The position numbers were made by a program, and so were the translations under genes. Of a stretch of 64,000 bases of DNA, positions 1-7,805 are shown in pieces. The stretch's first letter is position 1. Every line of letters begins with the position of its first letter. This DNA is from Nitrosomonas sp. Nm84. GTDB taxonomy: Bacteria; Pseudomonadota; Gammaproteobacteria; Burkholderiales; Nitrosomonadaceae. The stretch spans positions 62,001 to 126,000 of the forward strand of contig NZ_QJJP01000006.1 in NCBI RefSeq assembly GCF_003201565.1, in the 5' to 3' direction. The notes beneath the pieces are model-generated. The model was not told the origin of the DNA. It made no database searches and saw nothing but the letters and a program-made list of their open reading frames with translations.

Positions 1-308
1 AAATGTTCCAGTATTTGCGCAGGTAACAATAATCTTGATTTTGCTTGCAGCTTTTTGATGTGCGCGAATAATGCTCTGGAATCTTCCAGGCCGGGCGTGT
101 CATACAAATTCAGAATCGGCTCATTGTCAGCAGCAATGGTCGCTTGTTCGACATGCCGCGTAGTGCCCGCAGCATCTTCGATGATGCCGAACTCGGTACT
201 GCGCAGCATGGTGCGGATCAGCGATGTTTTGCCGGTGTTGGTATGTCCGACCACGGCAATATTCAATAATGCATGGTGATCCGGGCGATGAGGGTGTCTG
301 ACGATCAT
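1..308 (-). CDS. GTPase with DUF3482 domain, N-terminal part only
   Basis: Reading from ATG at 308 to the window edge gives an open frame of about 102 residues. It opens like a small GTPase: a P-loop GHTNTGKTS at about residue 21, a conserved T in the G2 region (AGTTRH), and the G3 motif DTPGLED. The family is known as a GTPase domain followed by DUF3482. The gene starts 3 bp after the stop of the DUF2868 gene, so the two are almost certainly cotranscribed. DUF2868/DUF3482 pairs are a recurrent proteobacterial arrangement of unknown role, probably at the inner membrane. The C-terminal part lies outside the window, so DUF3482 itself is inferred from the partner gene. Confidence 0.8.
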   Translation of the reverse strand, partial: MIVRHPHRPDHHALLNIAVVGHTNTGKTSLIRTMLRSTEFGIIEDAAGTTRHVEQATIAADNEPILNLYDTPGLEDSRALFAHIKKLQAKSRLLLPAQILEH

Positions 309-311
309 GAT

Positions 312-1706
312 TTATCGGGTAATGACATGTTCTGCCGGAATGCCGCAGGCTTCTGCCAGGCGAAACCAGGCGAATTCACGTGTGCTTGCTACCGGAGCCG
401 ATGGCTTGCTCAACAGGATGAGCCAGGGTTTCTCGTTGCTGCTGTCGACCAGTTCCTTGATCAGGCGTTGCACACCGCGATCAGGCAATCGATGCGCTGC
501 CACCCCCAACAATAACGGACCCCCGAGATTTTTTATCAGTGCGATGGCTTCATCATGAGAATTCTGATCGACGATGTTCAAGCGGCAAATGACCGATTCA
601 GGCCAGTGCGTTGCCGCATCCAGTTCAATGCCGAACGCTTGCGCATTGGCCGGAATGGCGACATTGGCCGGCGGCAGTGTCACGTCGACCGGTTTGGCGC
701 CGGCGTACGGATCGGCATCAATAACCTCGGCCTTTACTTCGCGCGCCATCAAGCGCTGACGTAATTCAATATAGTAAGGCAAATACAGATCCAGCCTGAA
801 TCGGTGTTCACGCCATTTTTGCATGATTACTGAGAGGCCAAGCACCAAAAGACGCGGCAATATGCCATAAACCAGCAATGTGCCGATCAAGAAGGTAGCC
901 CACGCAGTACGTGTCTCAGCGTCCTGCTTATCAGCCCCTATTCTGCTCGCAATCGCTTGCGAATCGTCCGGTATTGTCAATCCCAGCGCTTGTAGTGGTG
1001 TACCGAGAATTTGCGTAAGTTTGGGCAGCGTGCTGTCCGGCAATAAGGTGGTACCCCAAATGAAATTATATTGCTGGGCCAGCATCAGCAGTATCAGCAA
1101 TATCATGCCGGCACTTAAGTAAACCAACCAGAATTGATGCGTCAATACGCTAATGCGCCATTTGCCGACACCACCGGTTAAGCAGCTTTCCCACCAAGCG
1201 TGCGATGCCAGCGATGCAATCGTCGGATCTTTCTTATGTCGATAAGGCAGCCAACTGGCCAATTGCGCCACGATACCGCTGCTCAGACTCTGCAAATTCA
1301 AGGTGATGCCCGATAGCCACAGCAACAGGGAAATCAAATTAAATCCCAGCAACACCGCCAATAACCAGTAAATGTTCAGCGTGGTTGATTCACTGACCGC
1401 CTCACTTGCTGCCAATCCACCCAGAATCACTGCAAGCGCCAGGCAAATTCGACGGGCGCGGATGAATTGCAGGCGCGGTTGCTGCAATGCATCGTTCAAC
1501 GTGTTTTCCTGAATCAAACGCTTGGCGCGCGTGTTCAATCGCTGGATGAAATCGGCATAATTAAAATCACCGCCGGCGGTCTTCGGCATATCCTGAATAC
1601 TGGCGTATGACAAATCTTCCGCTTTGGCGGACTCTATCTTGCGTACTTGTTCGATACGCACCAAATCAGCGAATGTATATCGCTTTACTGACATGGGGCA
1701 ATCCAT
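312..1706 (-). CDS. DUF2868 domain-containing membrane protein
   Basis: The 464-residue protein has hydrophobic segments near residues 107-150 and 190-220, and another pair near 270-300, then a soluble C-terminal region that looks like the cytoplasmic domain. It lacks enzyme motifs I recognise. It directly precedes the DUF3482 GTPase gene with a 3 bp gap, the usual neighbour of DUF2868, so the pair probably forms a membrane protein plus regulatory GTPase unit. The start could also be the second ATG at 1694. Function unknown. Confidence 0.8.
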   Translation of the reverse strand: MDCPMSVKRYTFADLVRIEQVRKIESAKAEDLSYASIQDMPKTAGGDFNYADFIQRLNTRAKRLIQENTLNDALQQPRLQFIRARRICLALAVILGGLAASEAVSESTTLNIYWLLAVLLGFNLISLLLWLSGITLNLQSLSSGIVAQLASWLPYRHKKDPTIASLASHAWWESCLTGGVGKWRISVLTHQFWLVYLSAGMILLILLMLAQQYNFIWGTTLLPDSTLPKLTQILGTPLQALGLTIPDDSQAIASRIGADKQDAETRTAWATFLIGTLLVYGILPRLLVLGLSVIMQKWREHRFRLDLYLPYYIELRQRLMAREVKAEVIDADPYAGAKPVDVTLPPANVAIPANAQAFGIELDAATHWPESVICRLNIVDQNSHDEAIALIKNLGGPLLLGVAAHRLPDRGVQRLIKELVDSSNEKPWLILLSKPSAPVASTREFAWFRLAEACGIPAEHVITR

Positions 1707-1861
1707 TCCGAAAAAATGACATTCAAGGTGCTACGGTTGGTGATGTATATGTGTTTCACAGGTATCCAAGGAAAATTTGCCCGGATTTTCAGCAGAAAAT
1801 TTGCTGCAAAACAAGCTAAAATTCGTTATCAGATTATTCAAAATTATGGCAGGAAAATTTC

Positions 1862-2566
1862 ATGAAGCCGGTTGCAATTTTTAGACATTTGCCCATTGAG
1901 GGACCAGGCTATTTTGCCACATTTCTCGACAACAATCATACCCCATGGCGTCTGATTAAAATCGACGCTGGCGAAAAACCACCAACGCGCATTGATGAAT
2001 TCAGCGGCCTGGTATTCATGGGCGGACCGATGAGCGTCAACGACGACTTACCCTGGATCGAAAACTCGCTGTCGCTGATCCGCCAAGCGGTTGCCGTGGA
2101 TATGCCGGTACTGGGTCATTGCCTGGGCGGACAACTCATGGCCAAGGCATTGGGCGGCGTCATCAGCGCCAATCCGGTCAAAGAAATGGGTTGGGGCGAA
2201 GTCACTGTGCCGGACAACCCGGTTGCCCGCGCCTGGTTTGATGACGTATCCACTTTCCAATCGTTTCATTGGCACGGCGAAGCGTTCAGCATCCCGCCAG
2301 GCGCCACCTGCATCCTGTCCAGCCCATATTGCGAAAATCAGGCCTTCGCAATGGGCATGCACCTGGGCATGCAATGCCATGTAGAAATGACCGAGCGCTT
2401 GGTGATCGACTGGTGCAGTGTCGGCGCGGAAGAACTCGCCAGCCTCAACGAACCGTCGGTGCAATCCATCGCTGAGATGGAGAAGAATCTGCCCGAGCGT
2501 GTGGTGGCGTTGAATGCAGTGGCTGAGAAGTTGTATCACAAATGGATTATCAGCTTGAAAAAATAG
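1862..2566 (+). CDS. class I glutamine amidotransferase (GMP-synthase-like)
   Basis: The 234-residue protein is a stand-alone GATase1 domain. The nucleophile elbow GHCLGG places the catalytic Cys at 87, and HVE near the end (His173, Glu175) completes the triad. FMGGPMSVND near residue 52 forms the oxyanion region. Such proteins hydrolyse glutamine to supply ammonia or act on gamma-glutamyl compounds; no partner synthetase is adjacent, so the acceptor is unknown. The ATG is preceded by a GGCAGGAAAA purine stretch that can serve as ribosome binding site. It is divergent from the DUF2868 gene across 155 bp, which must hold both promoters, and convergent with the STAND gene. Confidence 0.87.
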   Translation: MKPVAIFRHLPIEGPGYFATFLDNNHTPWRLIKIDAGEKPPTRIDEFSGLVFMGGPMSVNDDLPWIENSLSLIRQAVAVDMPVLGHCLGGQLMAKALGGVISANPVKEMGWGEVTVPDNPVARAWFDDVSTFQSFHWHGEAFSIPPGATCILSSPYCENQAFAMGMHLGMQCHVEMTERLVIDWCSVGAEELASLNEPSVQSIAEMEKNLPERVVALNAVAEKLYHKWIISLKK

Positions 2567-2638
2567 ACAGTTAATTCAAGCGCCGCTATCAGTGAACAGC
2601 AAATCAGTGCATCAGCGTTCAGCGGCGTCCGCAATTCG

Positions 2639-4861
2639 CTATTCGATGGGGGACTCACATAACACCCGGAAGCCGACAACGTTGTTGCGAACGGCTGGAT
2701 TGGAGATGCCGCGTGCCGACGAGCGCGCGCCGTCCGGATCAACGTCCCAGGAACCACCGCGCACCACGCGGGACTGCGCATCCGTTGTCTCATCATTGCA
2801 CTGTTGTTCACTGCCATCAAATCGCTCTCGCCTGTTTGAGCAAGTCCACTCCCAAACGTTGCCTGACATATCGTACAGGCCGAACTGGTTTGCGGCAAAA
2901 CTGCCCACCGGTGCGGATTCTTTGTTGCCCCATGGACTGCCGCAGCCGTTACAGTTGGCATGGTTGCTGCCGACTTCATCACCCCAGTAATAGGCTGTAA
3001 CTGTTCCTGCGCGAGCAGCATATTCCCATTCCGCTTCCATCGGCAGGCGGCAGTTTTGCCCGGTTTGTTTACCCAGCCAGGCAACATAACCCATTGCTTC
3101 AGACAAGTTGACATTCACCACCGGACGGTCGCCGCGCCCGCCTTGACCGGTATTCGGGAACTTAGTTTCTGTGTCGCCGGAACGATGCTGTTGCCAGACA
3201 TAATAATCATATTGATCGTAGGTGATCTCGTTTTTTCCCAGATAGAAAGGTTGGGTAATTTCGATTGCTTTGCTAGGCACTCCAAAATGTTTTTCCAATT
3301 CACCTAAATTTGCAATAAATGCCGCATCTTGCTCGCCCATATTAAAGGAGCCGGGAGAAATGGGCTTTTCCGTTAAATCTGGAAGCGGTGCGTAGCCTAA
3401 GCGAAAACGTTGCAGCGTAAGCATCGAATCCGGCGGCAAAAAGTTGTTCTTCGCCCAGTAGTAGGCATCTGCGATCAAACCAAGCAGCCCGATTGCAACA
3501 AGCGCCAGCACGGCCATAGCAAATGCAAACCTGCGACTCTTGCGCAGCCGCTTTTCCGTCTCCTGCGCTAGCTGTTGTGCCTGCTCGCGCGCTTCGCGTT
3601 CGCGTCGTTGGTCGCGGCTGGCGCGCACCACATCGGTCAAGACATCGTGGGTGAGCTCGAGGCGCACAATGCCGCCGCGCTCTTCGCGGCGCACCAGCCG
3701 CTCGTCGACCAACGTGTCGATCTGCGCGTCGTCGACGCCGGCTTCGTGTGCAACTTCAAGCGCGACGCTGTCACGCTGTCCGGAAGCCAGCAGCAGTTTG
3801 TCTTCGACGAAACGGCGGGTAGTTTTGGAGACGCGGCCGATCGCCTCCTCGTAGAAGTCGCCGAGGATACCGGCACGCACTTGCTCGGTGAGCATCTCGG
3901 CGCTGATTTGCGCGGCTGCTTCCTTGAGTCGGCGCTTGTTCAGCTCGCGGCAAAGCAGGCTGAGCAAAGCGGGATCGACTTCCTGCTTCGCCGCGGGGCG
4001 CTGGCGTTGCCTTGCGCCGACGACCGCGGTGACGATTTCCCCGGCCACGGCCTGTGTCACCAGGCTGCCGCCGGGTTTGCGCACCACGATCATGGCCTGA
4101 GTGCCGCTCAACGGGCGCAAGCGCATGTGGTTTCCCATGCTGGGCATCAAGCGGCGCAGATCCTCGAGATAGGCCAGATAGTCTTCGCGCAGCGATAGCA
4201 GCACGTGGCAGGCCTGGCGGTTGAAGTCGAAGTTGCGCGAGGCCTCCGCCGGTGAACGGTCGAGCCGCGCTTTGACCGCGCTCGGCGCGCGCCCCTCGGC
4301 AAGATCGGCAATGGCTTCGAGAAAAGCCTTTGACTCATCCGCGCGGCGGAATGCCCCAAGGGTGAAAATCTCCTCAAACTGATCGAAAACCAGCACAGGC
4401 GTCAGCAGTCGGTTGCGCTGGCTCCAGAACGCATTGCCCTGGCGCTGGAAGTATTCCCACAGCGTTTCATCGCTTTGCCGTACCGGCATTTTCGCACCTG
4501 CAGTCTGCGCCGCCGCTGCGATCGCAGCAAACACCTGATCGACCAGTGCCGCCGCCTCCGATGCGAAGTTGAGACGCACGTAAACCGGCAAACATTGATG
4601 CGTGCGCAACATTGGGAACAAACCCGCCTTGACCAGCGAGCTCTTACCCAGCCCCGACAGCCCGTACAGCACGGTGAGCCGATGTTGCAGCACCCGCTCC
4701 AGCAGCTCGTCGCGTTCGGCCTCGCGTGCCGCGAAGTAGGAGGTATCTTCCTCGGCGTAGGACGCCAGGCCCGGCCAGGGCTCCTGCGCGCTTAGGGTCG
4801 AGGCTGCAGCTTGTGCCGGAACACTCGCGGATGCGGATTCCGTGGCAGGGACTTGATTCAT
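2639..4861 (-). CDS. STAND NTPase with C-terminal FGE/SUMF1-like domain
   Basis: The 740-residue protein has, in order: an nSTAND-type NTPase (Walker A GLSGLGKSS at 67-75, Walker B LVFDQFEE at 157-164), a helical/winged-helix region (about 300-415), a charged coil (415-443), one transmembrane segment (about 444-466), and a formylglycine-generating-enzyme-like fold (498-736) with the hallmarks RLPMEAEWEYAARAG, GLYDMSGNVWEW and RVVRGGSW...GFRV. The paired active-site cysteines of true FGE after RGGSW are absent (DVDPDGARSSARG instead), so the fold probably binds rather than oxidises a ligand. The ATG overlaps the stop of the upstream SIR2-TIR gene (ATGA), so the two are translationally coupled. 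By eye the NTPase half is clearly GC-richer than the FGE half, suggesting domain shuffling. The longer frame from 5083 would overlap the upstream gene by over 200 bp and is rejected. Likely a sensor ATPase in a defence or conflict system (inference). Confidence 0.85.
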   Translation of the reverse strand: MNQVPATESASASVPAQAAASTLSAQEPWPGLASYAEEDTSYFAAREAERDELLERVLQHRLTVLYGLSGLGKSSLVKAGLFPMLRTHQCLPVYVRLNFASEAAALVDQVFAAIAAAAQTAGAKMPVRQSDETLWEYFQRQGNAFWSQRNRLLTPVLVFDQFEEIFTLGAFRRADESKAFLEAIADLAEGRAPSAVKARLDRSPAEASRNFDFNRQACHVLLSLREDYLAYLEDLRRLMPSMGNHMRLRPLSGTQAMIVVRKPGGSLVTQAVAGEIVTAVVGARQRQRPAAKQEVDPALLSLLCRELNKRRLKEAAAQISAEMLTEQVRAGILGDFYEEAIGRVSKTTRRFVEDKLLLASGQRDSVALEVAHEAGVDDAQIDTLVDERLVRREERGGIVRLELTHDVLTDVVRASRDQRREREAREQAQQLAQETEKRLRKSRRFAFAMAVLALVAIGLLGLIADAYYWAKNNFLPPDSMLTLQRFRLGYAPLPDLTEKPISPGSFNMGEQDAAFIANLGELEKHFGVPSKAIEITQPFYLGKNEITYDQYDYYVWQQHRSGDTETKFPNTGQGGRGDRPVVNVNLSEAMGYVAWLGKQTGQNCRLPMEAEWEYAARAGTVTAYYWGDEVGSNHANCNGCGSPWGNKESAPVGSFAANQFGLYDMSGNVWEWTCSNRRERFDGSEQQCNDETTDAQSRVVRGGSWDVDPDGARSSARGISNPAVRNNVVGFRVLCESPIE

Positions 4862-6249
4862 GTCGCTGAACCGCGGGCGCGCAGCTGGGCTTGCTGGAAC
4901 GCTGTCGTGATCGATTCGCGGAAGGCTGGCGTCACTTCTCCTGCGGGCAACCGCTCCCAATTTGGTTTCCGAAGTTCGAGCGGCAATGCCGGGTTGTTGG
5001 GCTGGATATCGTCGATCACCACCGGGATCAGGAACCTGGCATTGGCTGCAAAGCCGATGCTGCGCTTGAACGCCTCGTGCCACTCGTGGCGGAAGAAGCG
5101 ATCCTGCTGCGTCAGCGTATGACGCGACAGGATCAGAACGAATAGCGAACAGGCGTTGACGTTGCGGATGATTTTGCTCTCCCAGTCGTCACCGCCGATG
5201 AGTTGCTGGCGGTCGAACCAGCATTCGATATCTTCACCCAGCGCTTGCTGGATGCGCTCGACGATCGCCCGGTCCTCGCTGGCATAGCTGAGGAATAGCG
5301 CGCCTTCCAGGATGTCGCGCTCGGGATCGCGACGGGCCGCTGGCGCGCGCGGCGCAGGTGTGAGCGTCAGATCGCGCGGCAGTTTTTCGGCAAAGCGCGC
5401 GATAAACTCGACCGGTCCCCGCGAAAAATGCTTGGTGCTGCGACCGAAGTGATCGAGGAAGACAGCGAATTCGGAAGTGCTGGAGGCGCGCTCGATGAAC
5501 CAATCCGTCTTACCACCCGCGGCGCTCAGCCGAGTTGACACACCCAGCCGAATGAAAAAGCGCGCGAGCCAATCAACGAAGCCACACCCCACAATCAGCA
5601 GGTTCTTTTGCTGCAATAAACGAAATAGCTTCTCTGGCCTGCCCTCCTGAGACTGCAGCGCGTGCATGAACTCCAGCACGTCCTCTTCGGTGACCGCGTA
5701 TTCGGGCATCGATGTTGCCCGGCCGAACAGATGGAACACCACCGGAGGGCCGTCGCTCAATTGGGTACTGTCGAGATCGTCCTTACGCACGGGCGAGTAC
5801 TCGATCTGACGGACTCTTCCAGCCCAGGCCGGATGGCGCTGCTCAATGGCGCGCACGAGAAGATTGTCGAAAGTGGTGGTCACAAACAATTTAACCGGCA
5901 GTGCGGCCAGATCGTTGAGCGCTTTGGGGATGGGAACGCTTTGCTCCAGTTCTTCGACAACCTCCTTAACCACCGGATACAGCTCTTCGGCCCGGTTACG
6001 CCGATTGGCCAGATAACCGCAGGCCACCTCGTTGAGCGCGCGTTCACCGGTGTGCTGCGGCGGGTCGACTTTCAGCCGCAGGGCGAGTTCCTCAGCAACG
6101 AGGGTATAAAAGTTCTTCGTCCCGCCTGCCGCGCTGGGAATCTCGAGCAGCTCGGATCCGGTAATCGGAATGAGCGCGCCTTCGCGGACAAACCGGATCA
6201 GTTCCGGCCAGAGGCGGTCTTCTTCGTCAGTACTGAGAACGGCGTTCAT
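4858..6249 (-). CDS. SIR2-like/TIR domain protein, putative NAD-directed effector
   Basis: From ATG at 6249 the protein has 463 residues; a TTG at 6267 would add six. Residues about 15-265 resemble the SIR2_2 fold: LIPITGSELLEIP in place of the usual GAGxS loop, a LFVTTTFDNLL segment where active enzymes have TTNYD, VFHLFG where the catalytic LHG is expected, and LLIVGCGFVDWLARFF. The Asn and His needed for NAD hydrolysis therefore look substituted. Residues about 314-449 are a TIR domain (ALFLSYASEDRAIV, IECWFDRQQLIGGDDWES, LFVLILS). Glu357 in WESK aligns with the catalytic glutamate of NADase TIRs such as SARM1, so TIR is the likelier active part. It is the first gene of a two-gene operon with the STAND-FGE gene. 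Known SIR2 and TIR effectors deplete NAD during phage infection; that role here is inference. Confidence 0.83.
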   Translation of the reverse strand: MNAVLSTDEEDRLWPELIRFVREGALIPITGSELLEIPSAAGGTKNFYTLVAEELALRLKVDPPQHTGERALNEVACGYLANRRNRAEELYPVVKEVVEELEQSVPIPKALNDLAALPVKLFVTTTFDNLLVRAIEQRHPAWAGRVRQIEYSPVRKDDLDSTQLSDGPPVVFHLFGRATSMPEYAVTEEDVLEFMHALQSQEGRPEKLFRLLQQKNLLIVGCGFVDWLARFFIRLGVSTRLSAAGGKTDWFIERASSTSEFAVFLDHFGRSTKHFSRGPVEFIARFAEKLPRDLTLTPAPRAPAARRDPERDILEGALFLSYASEDRAIVERIQQALGEDIECWFDRQQLIGGDDWESKIIRNVNACSLFVLILSRHTLTQQDRFFRHEWHEAFKRSIGFAANARFLIPVVIDDIQPNNPALPLELRKPNWERLPAGEVTPAFRESITTAFQQAQLRARGSAT

Positions 6250-6648
6250 GGTTTTTCGGGTCTCCAATACTGGTGTGGGAAAAATCCGGCAGGTGCAGTC
6301 GGAGGGATAGGCGCATTGATTTGAGGAGATAGAGATACGCCTGCTTCGCTATGACTAAAACCCGCCATCGCTGGCATCTGTCTCTGAGAGGGATAGGATT
6401 GCACGCTTAAATAAAATAGCTATTAGAATTAGGCTTCTATGTAACAAACTATACGCGATGTGCGTTTGAATGTCGATGATACGCAGCGCGATTGCTCAGT
6501 AAGGAACAATGTGATCAACGAAAAAAGCAGTGCTTGATCAACATAAAAAGTTAAATATGGTTACAAAACATGTGCAATACACTCACTGCCCGCACTACAT
6601 AAAATCAATCTGCCATGGCTGGTTTGATGTGCTTTTTGCTTTATCCTC

Positions 6649-6696
6649 TTACCTTACTTCTTTTGCCAAATCAATGCCTATCGTTGTAATCTTCAT
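6649..6696 (-). mobile_element. IS110-family transposase N-terminal remnant
   Basis: The minus strand reads MKITTIGIDLAKEVR then a stop. MKIxTIGIDLAK is the characteristic start of IS110/IS1111 transposases (first catalytic Asp of the DEDD domain). Upstream sequence to about 6778 also resembles the noncoding leader of such elements. Nothing downstream matches, so only the 5' end survives. Confidence 0.5.
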
Positions 6697-6888
6697 GTCG
6701 GACGCTCTTCTCTGGTCTAGTGGATTTTTTAACTTCACTACTTTGGCACTTCGATGCCGCTTTGGGTAGTGGGCGCCCATTCCATTATTGCAATATCGCT
6801 ATGTTTGCGTAATTATTCGACGATCGGCAAAGCGTTGGGGAGTCTTTTCAAGTTATAGCCATCGCCAGTAGCCTGTATGACAGTTGGC

Positions 6889-6975
6889 AGTCGCCATAAC
6901 CAACCCGTCATCATCAACCAACGTATGCTGCTTATAACCAAAGACTGACTTGCCACGGCTCGAAACCCAACGCGC
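6889..6975 (-). mobile_element. IS5-family transposase fragment
   Basis: A minus-strand frame contains EARWVSSRGKSVFGYKQHT followed by LVDDDGLVMA, the segment around the second catalytic region of IS5-type DDE transposases. After it the frame breaks: TANCH, expected as TTPANCHD, is shifted. No N-terminal or C-terminal part and no clear terminal inverted repeats are visible, so this is a dead fragment. With the IS110 remnant it marks past mobile-element activity beside the SIR2-TIR/STAND operon. Confidence 0.6.
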
Positions 6976-7161
6976 TTCGTTAAAAAGAGTTTGTCCCAGT
7001 GCGTGACGGCACTGAATGCGATTGCTGAGCATCTGTATAGAAAATGAATTGTTAACTTGAAGTAAACTATTGGAAACACTGCTTTGGGAAGTATCCGATT
7101 TAACTAATTTCACAAGAAGAAACAGAAAAGATAAAGCTCGCGATCGACTGATTTCACCAAC

Positions 7162-7191
7162 AAAAAAGCCCCGGCGATCCGGGGCTTTTTT
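7162..7191 (-). terminator. intrinsic terminator of the cold-shock gene
   Basis: A perfect 7 bp GC stem GCCCCGG/CCGGGGC with a CGAT loop is flanked by A6 and T6. It is symmetric, so it can stop transcription from both sides, but it lies 22 bp after the stop of the cold-shock gene on the minus strand. Confidence 0.88.
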
Positions 7192-7212
7192 ATTTACTGA
7201 TGCTCAGAATTT

Positions 7213-7416
7213 TTACTGAGGCACAATATTTGATGCCTGTTTACCTTTAGGGCCAGTCGTTATATCAAAGGTAACACGTTGGGCTTCGCGCAATGATTTG
7301 AAACCATTGCTGTTGATTGCAGAGAAGTGTGCAAATAAATCTTCTCCACCATTATCCGGGGTAATAAAACCAAAACCTTTAGCGTCATTGAACCATTTTA
7401 CAATACCTGTTGCCAT
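7213..7416 (-). CDS. cold-shock domain protein (CspA family)
   Basis: The 67-residue protein is a single CSD with RNP1 KGFGFI and RNP2-like DLFAHFSAI, the length and sequence typical of CspA-type RNA chaperones that melt mRNA structure. The ATG at 7416 was chosen because an AAGGAAAT ribosome site lies just upstream and the protein then begins MATGIVKWF like its relatives; a longer frame to 7470 adds residues not seen in the family. It stands alone, with a promoter candidate about 125 bp upstream leaving a long leader as in other csp genes, and a strong terminator downstream. Confidence 0.94.
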   Translation of the reverse strand: MATGIVKWFNDAKGFGFITPDNGGEDLFAHFSAINSNGFKSLREAQRVTFDITTGPKGKQASNIVPQ

Positions 7417-7538
7417 CTTTATTTCCTTAATAATTAATAAATTACATCTACATTGATCCGTAGTGGCCATCGAATATCAAGGAAAAAAGGTCAACCATAA
7501 GCATCACATTTCACAACTTGAATCCAAAAGACCTAAGT

Positions 7539-7566
7539 AAGATACACGTTTGCTAACAAAGTTCAA
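7539..7566 (-). promoter_or_regulatory. candidate sigma-70 promoter of the cold-shock gene
   Basis: On the minus strand TTGAAC is followed after 16 bp by TATCTT. This would give a 5' leader of about 115 nt before the cold-shock ATG, similar to the long regulatory leaders of csp mRNAs. The remaining bases between 7567 and 7805 show no gene and should include the promoter of the carboxypeptidase gene. Confidence 0.4.
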
Positions 7567-7805
7567 GCATTTATTACAGGCCTAAATGCATGACTCTAAT
7601 TAAAGGATCACGCTGATGGTTTGATAACCAATTGATAACATTATCGAAGTTTATGAAGAGATGATCGAATTAATGCTTTGATCTTGAATTTAAGGCTATT
7701 TATTCCTCTTATTCCGCATTTGTAAAAATTACATTTGTATGAAAATGGCCTTAAAGGTAATATTTATAAAATATTAGACGCTTCTGATAATGGATTAGGC
7801 AAATA

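Larger units (their letters stand above)
6250..7161. other. gene-poor stretch with insertion-sequence debris
   Basis: Between the SIR2-TIR start and the cold-shock terminator there is no convincing intact gene. Two transposase remnants can be read on the minus strand (listed separately). The rest, 6268-6640 and 6980-7160, holds only short spurious frames. The upstream control region of the SIR2-TIR operon must lie in its first few hundred bases, but no clear promoter was identified. Confidence 0.6.

Noticed and set aside
4862-5083. Extended N-terminus of the STAND protein from 5083
   Set aside because: It would overlap the SIR2-TIR gene by more than 200 bp in another frame and its residues look like a shadow of that gene; the ATGA-coupled start at 4861 is far more natural.
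6530-6769. 79-codon frame in the gap upstream of the SIR2-TIR operon
   Set aside because: It runs antisense through the IS110 remnant and has no ribosome site or protein-like features.
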